A DNA stretch of 56,191 bases from Chitinophagales bacterium (GTDB lineage: Bacteria > Bacteroidota > Bacteroidia > Chitinophagales > Saprospiraceae): positions 32,767 through 88,957 of the forward strand of contig JAIXKS010000023.1 of NCBI GenBank assembly GCA_026928325.1, written 5' to 3'. How positions within the stretch are numbered: the first letter of the stretch is position 1; each line of letters starts with the position of its first letter. The position numbers and the translations under genes are program-made. Below the pieces are notes generated by a model. That model worked only from the letters and a program-made list of their open reading frames with translations, searched no databases and was not told the origin of the DNA. Positions 46,531 to 54,758 of the stretch are shown here, piece after piece.

Positions 46531-47484
46531 ATGAAAAAGAATATCCTCAGTATAATTGGCTTGTTTATTGGCTTTGTGCATGTGGTTTGTGCGCAGCAAG
46601 ACCCGATGTTTACGCGATATATGTTGGTTTCGGATATGGCGGTCAACCCTTCCGCCGTGGCTAAAGAAGATAGGTATAAAGGTATGGTTTTTTATCGAAA
46701 TCAATGGGCTGGTTTAAACGGATCGCCCGAAACTATGGGCTTGTCTTTTGAATGCCCGATTGAGTCCCTTCGTTCTGGTATCGGTGCCAATATCATGTAC
46801 GATAAGATCGGTTTTGAAAAGCATACTTCTATATATCTCAACTATGCCTATCGGATTCCAATCTCTGGTGCACTAACGTTGAGCGCAGGGATTAAAGGCG
46901 GTATGAGCATATTTAATGCGGACTTGAGTGAAGCCGTGACACCCGATCCTAGTCAGATCGACCCGGTGTATTCAGGCTCAACTTCTTCTGTGGTACCTCG
47001 TGGAGGTGCGGGACTGTTTTTATATGATAACAAAAGTTACTTAGGCATTTCAGTACCTTATGTTTTTTCGAGCATTTCAGGAAAGGGCTTTTCTTTTCAA
47101 GATGATGGCGTTTATTTGAGTAGGCACTATTACTTGACAGCTGGTCATGTATTTTCTTTAAGAGGATCGGACATTCAACTGAAGCCATCGGTTTTTATCA
47201 AGTATCACAAGGCAGCACCGGTACAAGTTGATTTTTCGGGGATGATGTGGTATAAAGATATTTTTGGGTTTGGACTAACTTATAGGACAGGCGATGCATT
47301 GGCGGCGATGGCGGATATCTCTTTGAGTAAGCAAATTGTCTTGAGCTATGCGTACGACCATACGATATCTGACTTTAAACGTATCGGGAAGGCGGCACAT
47401 GAAGTAATTTTGATTTATCAATGGCAGAAAACACCGATAGCCGTTCCTGCCATCCACAAATTTCCAGTATTGCAAAGATTTTGA
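46531..47484 (+). CDS. type IX secretion membrane protein of the PorP/SprF family
   Basis: This 317-residue outer-membrane protein has a signal peptide ending near VHVVCAQ. The family N-terminus is QQDPMFTRYMLVSDMAVNPSAV, followed by YRNQWAGLNGSPETMGLSFE, and later alternating beta strands. In Flavobacterium SprF acts in the secretion of SprB, a type B sorting-domain protein. The position right after the 1990-residue CHU_C protein, with only three bases between them, makes the same relation likely. It ends two bases before the PorE-like gene. Confidence 0.93.
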   Translation: MKKNILSIIGLFIGFVHVVCAQQDPMFTRYMLVSDMAVNPSAVAKEDRYKGMVFYRNQWAGLNGSPETMGLSFECPIESLRSGIGANIMYDKIGFEKHTSIYLNYAYRIPISGALTLSAGIKGGMSIFNADLSEAVTPDPSQIDPVYSGSTSSVVPRGGAGLFLYDNKSYLGISVPYVFSSISGKGFSFQDDGVYLSRHYYLTAGHVFSLRGSDIQLKPSVFIKYHKAAPVQVDFSGMMWYKDIFGFGLTYRTGDALAAMADISLSKQIVLSYAYDHTISDFKRIGKAAHEVILIYQWQKTPIAVPAIHKFPVLQRF

Positions 47485-47486
47485 AA

Positions 47487-49373
47487 ATGATGAAAAAACT
47501 GGCCTTATCGATATCGTATTTTCTGTTGATGCTTTTAATCTCAAAAGGTCATGCCCAATGTACTAAAGGAGACAAGGCTTTTGAACTGTTGCAGTACCAG
47601 GTAGCCATTCAGGAATATACGAAGTGTCTTAAAAAGAAGGAGAATGCTTCCTATTTGTTAGAACGGATGGGAGATTGCTATTATGCCCTTGGCAATACAG
47701 CAATGGCCGTAACCCATTACAAAAACTTGCTCGAGATAGATTCGAAAAACAATACGGTACAAATCAAATACGCAAATGCATTACTGCGAAATGGCAATCA
47801 AGACGATTACAATCAATATTTAGGTGTTTTAATGGCTATGTATCCGGAAAATATCGCCATTCAACAGATGAAATATGCGATGAACTCAAGCATGGAGGAT
47901 CATACCTATGAGGTGGGACTAGCTCCTTTTAATAGTGCATCTGCCGATTTCTCTCCTGCTTTTCTTGGCCATTCATTGGTATTTTCATCAAGTAGAAACA
48001 ATGGAAAACAACAAGATAAATTTACAGGAGATAATTTTACAGATCTCTATGTTTTTGACACCTTGACCTCATCCGTTGAGCCATTAAAAACCGATTTTTC
48101 AGCTAAGTATAATCTGGGCGCTGCCGTGTTTTCAACGGATGGTAAAACCATGTATTTTTCCTCTAATATTCCCATAAAAGCCAGTAAAAGTACGGCTTTT
48201 GTCCAAATTTACAAGAGTACCTTACATCAAGGCATTTGGTCTGAAGCACAACTTTTTTCCCATAATTTTGTCGATGCCAACAGTATGCACCCTGCAATTA
48301 ATCCCAAGGGCGATGTATTCGTTTTTTCTTCCGACAATGAGGTCTTGTACCGTATGGATTTGTACTATTGTACTAGGAAAAATGCGACTTCATGGAGCCA
48401 ACCGATGCTGCTTCCCGATCACATCAATACAAAAAAAGGCAATGAAGTATTTCCAACTTTTATAAATGATAGCACCTTAATCTTTAGTTCTGACGGCTTA
48501 GGTCATTTGGGTTTTGGCTTAGATTTATATAAGACGATTTGGAATGGGAAGCAGTGGTCAAGACCGCAACGGTTGGATGACCCATTAAATAGTTATGGAG
48601 ATGATTTTGGGCTGATATCGAAAGATGACTTACAATCGGGATATTTTACATCTAATAGGGATGACTACACGGGACACGAATCGATTTATAGCTTCCATAG
48701 GGTAGTAGTGGAAGTACCTAAACAAGAAGCAGAGAATAGGGTGCCGATTTTAATCGTAGCCGGAGCTGTCAAGGGCGATGGACAGCCATTACCCTATGCA
48801 CGGATTTCGATTGCGGAAGCATCCGGTCCCGTTATCCAGGAAATAGATGCAGATTCCTTGGGAAGGTTTGATATACAATTATCCCATTACCCGGAATTGA
48901 AGATTCATGTGAGCGCTTTGGGTTATCAGGATGAGCAAAGACAAGTATGGATAGGAAGCATTTCCGATACAGCACGTATCTCGCTTGCTTTTGATTTGAT
49001 ACCGGTGGCTGACGATGAAGCTATGGTCTTAAATAATATTTATTATGACTTTGATAGTTGGGATATATTGCCAGAAGCGACTAAGGAATTGGATAAATTA
49101 TTATCTTTTTTGATCGAGCATCCGACCATCCATGTTGAGTTATCTTCCCATACTGATGCGCGAGGAAATGACCGATATAATCAAATTCTGTCGCAAAAAA
49201 GAGCAGATGCAGCACGCCAATATCTGTTGAAGCAAGGGATTGAAGCAGTACGTATCCAAGCTGTCGGTTATGGCGAATCCCGGCTTATGAATCATTGTTC
49301 TAATGGCATCCAATGTTCAGAAGAAGAACATGCACAGAATCGAAGAACGGAAATCCGCATCATCAGACTGTAG
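47487..49373 (+). CDS. PorE-like OmpA-family protein (TPR, beta-propeller, CRD-like and OmpA domains)
   Basis: The protein has 628 residues from the ATG at 47487, which follows the PorP stop by two bases and leads straight into the signal peptide (LALSISYFLLMLLISKGHAQ). It has TPR-like helices (about 30-120), a PD40/WD40-like propeller with repeated SPAFLGHSLVFSSSR, YFSSN and FVFSSDNE strands (about 150-400), a CarboxypepD-regulatory-like segment (about 420-490) and an OmpA peptidoglycan-binding domain (about 515-628; IYYDFDSWDILPEATKELD, ELSSHTDARGNDRYN). This order is that of PorE, which tethers the T9SS to the cell wall. The upstream in-frame start at 47421 overlaps PorP and is rejected. 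Confidence 0.88.
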   Translation: MMKKLALSISYFLLMLLISKGHAQCTKGDKAFELLQYQVAIQEYTKCLKKKENASYLLERMGDCYYALGNTAMAVTHYKNLLEIDSKNNTVQIKYANALLRNGNQDDYNQYLGVLMAMYPENIAIQQMKYAMNSSMEDHTYEVGLAPFNSASADFSPAFLGHSLVFSSSRNNGKQQDKFTGDNFTDLYVFDTLTSSVEPLKTDFSAKYNLGAAVFSTDGKTMYFSSNIPIKASKSTAFVQIYKSTLHQGIWSEAQLFSHNFVDANSMHPAINPKGDVFVFSSDNEVLYRMDLYYCTRKNATSWSQPMLLPDHINTKKGNEVFPTFINDSTLIFSSDGLGHLGFGLDLYKTIWNGKQWSRPQRLDDPLNSYGDDFGLISKDDLQSGYFTSNRDDYTGHESIYSFHRVVVEVPKQEAENRVPILIVAGAVKGDGQPLPYARISIAEASGPVIQEIDADSLGRFDIQLSHYPELKIHVSALGYQDEQRQVWIGSISDTARISLAFDLIPVADDEAMVLNNIYYDFDSWDILPEATKELDKLLSFLIEHPTIHVELSSHTDARGNDRYNQILSQKRADAARQYLLKQGIEAVRIQAVGYGESRLMNHCSNGIQCSEEEHAQNRRTEIRIIRL

Positions 49374-49421
49374 ATTTTAGATGATTGGTCGTTAAAATAT
49401 ATTCTTTTCCTTTATTTTTGA

Positions 49422-49429
49422 TACCTTTG
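49422..49429 (+). promoter_or_regulatory. candidate -7 box (TACCTTTG) ahead of polA
   Basis: An exact TAnnTTTG match 198 bases before the polA ATG. No TTTG box 19 bases upstream. If used, the transcript would carry the hairpin and short reading frame described separately. Confidence 0.35.
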
Positions 49430-49463
49430 TTCATTTAACCCGGTTTATGCATTAGAATTCGTT

Positions 49464-49607
49464 ATGAGAGCCAAAAGAGCAATAAATCAGATGCTTATTA
49501 TCGAAAAGCATAGCATCGCTATGGTTACAGATAATAAGTATAGTGAAACGGTTGATTTGCAGCTATTTTGGTTCGTAATAGATTTTCTAATGTATATTCG
49601 GGTTTAA
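49464..49607 (+). CDS. possible 47-residue small protein in the polA leader
   Basis: An ATG 35 bases after the TACCTTTG box opens a 47-codon frame ending TAA 20 bases before polA. It begins MRAKRAINQMLIIEKHSIAM and ends with a hydrophobic run (QLFWFVIDFLMYIRV). No family is recognised. The frame overlaps a two-tier hairpin, so it could be a leader peptide, an unrelated small protein or chance. Confidence 0.2.
   Translation: MRAKRAINQMLIIEKHSIAMVTDNKYSETVDLQLFWFVIDFLMYIRV
49491..49541 (+). promoter_or_regulatory. two-tier hairpin in the polA leader
   Basis: An outer 12-bp stem pairs 49491-49502 (ATGCTTATTATC) with 49530-49541 (GATAATAAGTAT), with one G-U pair. Inside it, CATAGC-ATC-GCTATG (49509-49523) forms a perfect 6-bp hairpin, with a symmetric 6x6 internal loop between. 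There is no T-run, so it is not a terminator. Confidence 0.45.
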
Positions 49608-49626
49608 CCAATAATCTATCTTTTTT

Positions 49627-52419
49627 ATGGAAGATAAAAGGCTTTTTCTATTAGATGGCCACGCCTTAGTATATCGTGCCCATTTTGCGTTTATCACGCG
49701 TCCATTGATCAACTCCAAAGGCATCAATACTTCGGCAATTACCGGCTTTGTTCGGACTTTGTGGGATTTGTTAACCAATCAAAAACCAACACATATTGCT
49801 GTAGCCTTTGATCCAAAAGGTGGTACCTTCAGAAATGAAATATATCCGGAATACAAAGCCAATCGAGATGCTCAGCCTGAGGATATCACGATAGCTATGC
49901 AATACATACCCGATATCATTGAAGCCTTAAATATTCCGGTGGTTATGGTTCAGAATTATGAAGCAGATGATGTCATCGGTACGCTCGCCAAAAAAGCGGA
50001 AAAGGAAGGTTTTACCGTATATATGGTTACGCCGGATAAAGACTACGCACAATTAGTGTCTGATAATATTTATATTTATAAGCCTGCCCGCCAAAATGGA
50101 GAGGTCGAAATCTTAGGTGTCCAGGAGATTCTCGAACATTGGGATATTGAAAGAATAGAACAAGTCATAGACGTGCTTGGATTGCAAGGAGATAGTGTTG
50201 ATAATATTCCAGGTATTCCGGGTGTCGGTCCTAAAACCGCTGTAACCTTACTCAAGCAATTTGGATCGGTAGAAAATGTTATTGCCAATGCCGATCAACT
50301 CAAGGGAAAACAAAAGGAAAATGTCACGACTTTTGCGGAGCAAGCCTTATTATCTAAAAGATTGGCTACGATAGATATTGATTCTCCCATCGAGTTTGAT
50401 GAAAAAGCTTTTAGCATCGGTGCGATGGATAAGGATAAGCTCAAAAATATATTTGTTGATCTCGAATTTCGGTCATTGGCGCAGCAAATCTTAGGTAGTG
50501 AAATGCCAGGTACCCAAAAACATGGCGTTCAACAGTCGTTGTTCGGTCCGGAGGTAATCGTTGAAGCTCAATCAAAACCCGAAGTTGATTATCAGATAGG
50601 CAAAAAAGATATTTCAAATACTGCACATCAATACAAATTGATACAAACTGAAGATGAAATCAAAGCCTTAGTTCGCCAACTTGCAACAGAGAAAAGTATC
50701 AGTTTTGATACGGAAACAACAGGTATTGATGCGCATAGTGCGGCGATAGTGGGCGTATCTCTGGCTATTCAGCCTCATGAGGGCTACTATATTCCGATGC
50801 CAGCCGAATACGAGGCAGCAAAGCAAAAATTATCCTTGTTGCAAGGGATTTTGGAAGATGAAAATATCGAAAAAATAGGCCAAAATATAAAATATGATAT
50901 GACCATCCTAAAATGGTATGGCATAGAATTGAAAGGTGCCTTCTTCGATACCATGATTGTCCATTATCTGTGCGAACCGGATTTGCGACACAAATTGGAT
51001 TATCTGACTGAAACCTATTTGGATTATAAAATGGTGCCTATCGAAGACTTAATAGGCAAATCGAGTAAAAACCAATTGAGTATGCGGGATATTGACATTC
51101 AAAAAGTTGCTGACTATGCCGCAGAAGACGCTGACCTGACACTCCAATTAGTGCCAATCCTCCAAAAGATGATGGTTGAAAATGAGCTGGAAGATATTTA
51201 CCGGACGATAGAAGCACCTTTGATTCGGGTGTTGTGCAATCTCGAGTACGAAGGTGTCAATGTCAATGCTAGCTTTTTGACGGAGTATTCTAAAGAATTA
51301 GAAAAAATCATCCTTGAGAAGGAAAGAGAGATTTATGTGTTGGCAGGTACTCATTTTAATATATCGTCACCTAAACAGGTCGGCGAAGTATTGTTTGATC
51401 GCATGAAGATTCCATATAGATGGCGTAAGACCGGAACAGGCCAATACTCTACAGATGTGGATAAGCTTACAGAGATGGAGCACGAGCATAAAATCGTTGC
51501 CGAGATCCTTGAATATCGAAAATATACCAAACTTAAGTCCACCTATGTAGATGCACTGCCGCTCTTGGTCAACAAACGGACTGGTCGGATTCATAGTAGT
51601 TTCAATCAAGCAAGAGCCGCTACGGGAAGATTGAGCTCTGAAAATCCCAATATGCAAAATATTCCGGTCAAAGATGAGGCAGGAAGAGAAATTAGGAAAG
51701 CTTTTATTCCGAGAGATCAAGAGCATATCATACTAGCTGCCGACTACTCACAGATCGAGCTGAGGATTATAGCAGATATGAGTAAAGATACATCTATGTT
51801 GGAAGCTTTTATTGCAGGGAATGACTTCCACCGAGCCACAGCATCCAAAGTATATGGCGTTCCCTATGAGGCCGTGACACCGGAACAAAGGAGAAATGCT
51901 AAAACCGTCAACTTCTCGATAACTTACGGTGCAGGAGCTACAAATTTATCTCGACAACTGGGTATATCACGGTTAGAAGCTACGGATTTGATCCAAAATT
52001 ATTTCAAAGAGTTTGCAGGCTTAAAGCAATACATGGACGATACCGTACGGTTTGCTCGTGAATATGGATATGTTAAGACCCTTTTGGGCAGAAGACGCTA
52101 CTTGAGAGATATCAATTCAAGAAATGCGTTGACCGCTTCTAATGCGGAAAGGATGGCGATTAATACACCGATTCAGGGTACTGCGGCCGATATGATTAAG
52201 ATCGCCATGATTAACATATTTAATGCTTTTGAAGCCCGACAACTCAAGTCAAAAATGATCTTGCAAGTACATGACGAATTGGTCTTTGACGTATATAAAC
52301 CGGAATTGGAAGAAGTCAAAACCATCATTCGCGATAAGATGGAAAATGCTATTCCAGGCCTAACCGTTCCAATTTTAGTTGAAATGAATACCGGCGAAAA
52401 CTGGCTTGAAGCACATTAA
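49627..52419 (+). CDS. polA: DNA polymerase I
   Basis: This 930-residue A-family polymerase has all three domains. The 5'-3' exonuclease comprises residues about 1-290 (ALVYRAHFAF, FDPKGGTFRNEIYPEYK, YEADDVIGTLA, GVGPKTAVTLLKQFGS). The proofreading domain starts at SISFDTETTGIDAH near residue 358 and its acidic motif looks intact. In the polymerase, motif A is ADYSQIELRIIAD near 704, motif B is RRNAKTVNFSITYGAGATNL near 756 and motif C is QVHDELVFD near 879. It functions in Okazaki fragment processing and repair. The preceding 253 bp hold a possible promoter and hairpin. No gene lies immediately downstream. Confidence 0.96.
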   Translation: MEDKRLFLLDGHALVYRAHFAFITRPLINSKGINTSAITGFVRTLWDLLTNQKPTHIAVAFDPKGGTFRNEIYPEYKANRDAQPEDITIAMQYIPDIIEALNIPVVMVQNYEADDVIGTLAKKAEKEGFTVYMVTPDKDYAQLVSDNIYIYKPARQNGEVEILGVQEILEHWDIERIEQVIDVLGLQGDSVDNIPGIPGVGPKTAVTLLKQFGSVENVIANADQLKGKQKENVTTFAEQALLSKRLATIDIDSPIEFDEKAFSIGAMDKDKLKNIFVDLEFRSLAQQILGSEMPGTQKHGVQQSLFGPEVIVEAQSKPEVDYQIGKKDISNTAHQYKLIQTEDEIKALVRQLATEKSISFDTETTGIDAHSAAIVGVSLAIQPHEGYYIPMPAEYEAAKQKLSLLQGILEDENIEKIGQNIKYDMTILKWYGIELKGAFFDTMIVHYLCEPDLRHKLDYLTETYLDYKMVPIEDLIGKSSKNQLSMRDIDIQKVADYAAEDADLTLQLVPILQKMMVENELEDIYRTIEAPLIRVLCNLEYEGVNVNASFLTEYSKELEKIILEKEREIYVLAGTHFNISSPKQVGEVLFDRMKIPYRWRKTGTGQYSTDVDKLTEMEHEHKIVAEILEYRKYTKLKSTYVDALPLLVNKRTGRIHSSFNQARAATGRLSSENPNMQNIPVKDEAGREIRKAFIPRDQEHIILAADYSQIELRIIADMSKDTSMLEAFIAGNDFHRATASKVYGVPYEAVTPEQRRNAKTVNFSITYGAGATNLSRQLGISRLEATDLIQNYFKEFAGLKQYMDDTVRFAREYGYVKTLLGRRRYLRDINSRNALTASNAERMAINTPIQGTAADMIKIAMINIFNAFEARQLKSKMILQVHDELVFDVYKPELEEVKTIIRDKMENAIPGLTVPILVEMNTGENWLEAH

Positions 52420-52551
52420 TTTTACTTTGTTAAATATCACTATCAATATATTATACATAATTTATATATGATATAATGTTGATTAATTGATGCAATTACC
52501 ACAAAGGACTAATAATGAATGACAAATACAACATATACCTCTTTGAAATAG

Positions 52552-52673
52552 CCTTAGTGGTAAAAGGATGATTGACCAAAATTCTCTACCACTAAGGACA
52601 CTTAGTAAAACACTAAGAAACACAAAGAAAACTTAAGAGGATCTTAGTGAAGTTCTGAGTCCTTTTAGTGGTA
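52552..52673. repeat. CTTAGTGG/CACTAAGG inverted-repeat element
   Basis: The core element, 52587-52673, is bounded by TACCACTAAGGACACTTAG and the inverted CTGAGTCCTTTTAGTGGTA and contains internal CACTAAG/CTTAGTG copies. A further half-copy, CCTTAGTGGTA (52552-52562), lies just upstream and can pair with the left end of the core. I recall similar CACTAAG-type small repeats in many environmental genomes. It abuts repeat copy D on its right. Confidence 0.65.
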
Positions 52674-52887
52674 TAAAAAGATTTAAATAATAATGGAAGT
52701 TATTTTTTTAAAGATCAAGGCAAAAAACATATCTATACGATTTAAGCGAAGTTTAATGAATGCCTGAACGGCATTCAAGTATAGATACCGCTTGCGGCTT
52801 GGCCATAAAAACAATGACGAGTATTTTTAACGCAGAGATTTGAAAAAAGAACGACATTTTATTAAGATCTTTTTGTTGACGGAGCAC
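52671..52887. repeat. MITE-like inverted-repeat element, copy D (long core, reverse orientation)
   Basis: Copy D is in the opposite orientation to A-C and has the same long core as copy C: TGAATGCC/GGCATTCA, ATCTATAC/GTATAGAT and the GCCGC hairpin. Its right end is GACGGAGCAC (52878-52887). The left end lacks the GTGCTCTGTC repeat and instead joins the CTTAGTGG element, which suggests one element inserted next to or into the other. Confidence 0.8.
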
Positions 52888-53831
52888 TAGCTTAGATAAC
52901 CGATTCGAATCTTCTCCTCTATAATCGTTAAGATGATAAAGTGGAAATAATCCGCATGTAGCCAAAATAAAAGGTACAAATCAGAAAAAAATGCAACTTG
53001 TGCAAAAATTATATAAAAAAAATTATTTGGGCAACCAATAAAGGGACACAATTCTTTATTTTTCTAGGCGTGTGTAAAAATGGGTTATACAAGATATAAT
53101 TTTATACTATTGATATATAAAAAATATTTAACGACATATATACAAAAATGATTAGTGAAAAATTAATAAAATATTTGAAAATAAGAAAACATCATTTTAT
53201 ATTTGAGCATCAAAAGTGAGATAGATAATTTTTATTTGAAAATATAAAAAGCAGTATCTGAACCAGAGCTCGAAGTGTGCCTCAATAGATAAGCGATACA
53301 TCAGCAGGTAGTCATGATATTCGCCGGATCATACGCTGTGCTGAGCGAAATATGACAGAACCGGACTGCTCTCTGGCGTGCAGGCATCAGCACACAGCTT
53401 GTACCAGACCCGAGCCACCGATCAGGATATCGCTGACTAAGCCGGTCTGCAAAGATTGAGATACTGAAGAGAAGAGGGAAAGAAAATGAAGGCTATGAGC
53501 ATGGCAAAGGATAGGTATATATATAATTGAAAAACGTATAAAAAAAGATAAAAAAATAAAAAAAGCGCAATAAAAGAGCAATTTAGTTGCGCCAATAAAC
53601 AAGTTAGCATGGATTAAAAAAAAAGTAAATTTGAAAGCCAAGAGATACCGGACAATATTAGCTCCACAGATATTACGAGCAAATCTTAGGGAGAATCCAG
53701 TCGTCAATCAACCGCTATCGGGTAAGTAAAATATGCTAAATGCTAAGGCTATGCTGGCGGGGAAATAACCGAAATCACTCGCCTTTAAATATGGAAGTAG
53801 GACTATTTTTTAATTTTATCAATTTCAAATC
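52888..53831. other. AT-rich intergenic region with a GC-richer island
   Basis: About 940 bases with no credible protein gene. Most is very AT-rich, but roughly 53250-53465 is near balanced base composition and rich in short repeats such as ACCGGACTGC and GCCGGTCTGC. This could be a structured RNA, a gene remnant or an acquired fragment. A leftward terminator-like hairpin lies at 53565-53592. A minus-strand frame at 53387-53707 is a hydrophobic run produced by AT-rich sequence, so I do not call it. Confidence 0.4.
53533..53592 (-). terminator. terminator-like hairpin on the minus strand
   Basis: GCGCAA (53565-53570) pairs with TTGCGC (53587-53592), loop 16 bases. On the minus strand it is followed by a long T-rich tract (53564 down to 53533). 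No leftward gene is seen to its right, so what it would end is unknown. Confidence 0.4.
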
Positions 53832-54677
53832 ATGAAAAATTTTAAATTTTTAGTTGCCGTATTGACGGTTTTCCTACTGGGTTTGGGTGTTTATTCTTGT
53901 CAGAAGGAAGATAAAAGCAATGTTGCAAATCAAGTACCTGTACCATCTGCAGGTTTTGGAGAAAGTTGTAATCCTTATGCACCCAACTGTACTAAATATG
54001 TAGATGAAATCATTAATAATTTTACACTACCCGAATATCCTGGGTGTGTTTTTAGAATCCAAGTATCTTATTGCATAGATCAAGGTTCTTTAGGAACCGA
54101 AATATACGTTAGCAATTATAAGCTTTTAGACATAACAGACTGCCTAAGTCTTTGGGAGGAGTGGAGTGATTTAGTGCTTGACCCTGCATCACAACAGGGC
54201 GAGATCAATGATTTTGTCAACAATCTTGACTTACAAGTTTATTCGAGATTAGAGAATTATTTTTTTGCTAAATATGGTAACATAGTAGGATGTGGTACAG
54301 CATTTGGTACTTTAGTAGTTACCTTTTACAAATCTACTTGCAATACCATATGTTACTATGGTTATACTACTAATCCTTACCCACATGAAGGTACAGGTGG
54401 TAATGAAAGTCTTGATAATAATGCCGTAGAGTATAGGATGGGAGGATTTGGAATGTTTGTGAGAACCAATTGTGCAAACAGCGGATGTTGTCAAAGACAA
54501 ACATTCATTTGTTATGATCCTGTAACTGATCAAGTTCAAAAAAATACAAACACTAATCCATTTCCTGCGAGTACACCGGGACCAATAGTATGTGCTGGTG
54601 GCCCTGTCGATGAGCCCGATATACCTTCCGGTGCTCATGTGATTAGTTGCTTACCTTGTAGCTTTAGGTGCGAATAA
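53832..54677 (+). CDS. Cys-rich lipoprotein of unknown function
   Basis: This 281-residue protein has a lipoprotein signal (FLVAVLTVFLLGLGVYSC, lipidated Cys at about residue 23). The mature part has 16 further Cys residues, an even number that suggests disulfide pairing, with clusters at NCANSGCCQRQTFIC and at the C-terminus (SCLPCSFRC). No sorting domain and no known family are recognised. It is transcribed alone: AT-rich spacer precedes it and a terminator follows it. A surface or periplasmic role is likely from the signal; nothing else can be said. Confidence 0.75.
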   Translation: MKNFKFLVAVLTVFLLGLGVYSCQKEDKSNVANQVPVPSAGFGESCNPYAPNCTKYVDEIINNFTLPEYPGCVFRIQVSYCIDQGSLGTEIYVSNYKLLDITDCLSLWEEWSDLVLDPASQQGEINDFVNNLDLQVYSRLENYFFAKYGNIVGCGTAFGTLVVTFYKSTCNTICYYGYTTNPYPHEGTGGNESLDNNAVEYRMGGFGMFVRTNCANSGCCQRQTFICYDPVTDQVQKNTNTNPFPASTPGPIVCAGGPVDEPDIPSGAHVISCLPCSFRCE

Positions 54678-54693
54678 TTATTTAATTTTAATC

Positions 54694-54730
54694 AGGGCGA
54701 TAGTTGTTGCTATCGCTCCTGTTTTCTTTA
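54694..54730 (+). terminator. rho-independent terminator after the Cys-rich lipoprotein gene
   Basis: GCGATAG (54697-54703) and CTATCGC (54710-54716) form a perfect 7-bp stem extended by GG/CT pairs, with a TTGTTG loop, followed by a T-rich tail. It starts 17 bases after the stop codon. Confidence 0.8.
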
Positions 54731-54758
54731 TTTAAAATCAGCGTAAATTTTATATATT

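Noticed and set aside
53387-53707. 106-codon minus-strand frame rich in Phe, Leu and Ile
   Set aside because: It is the reverse reading of an A-rich tract and crosses the terminator-like hairpin; composition alone explains it.
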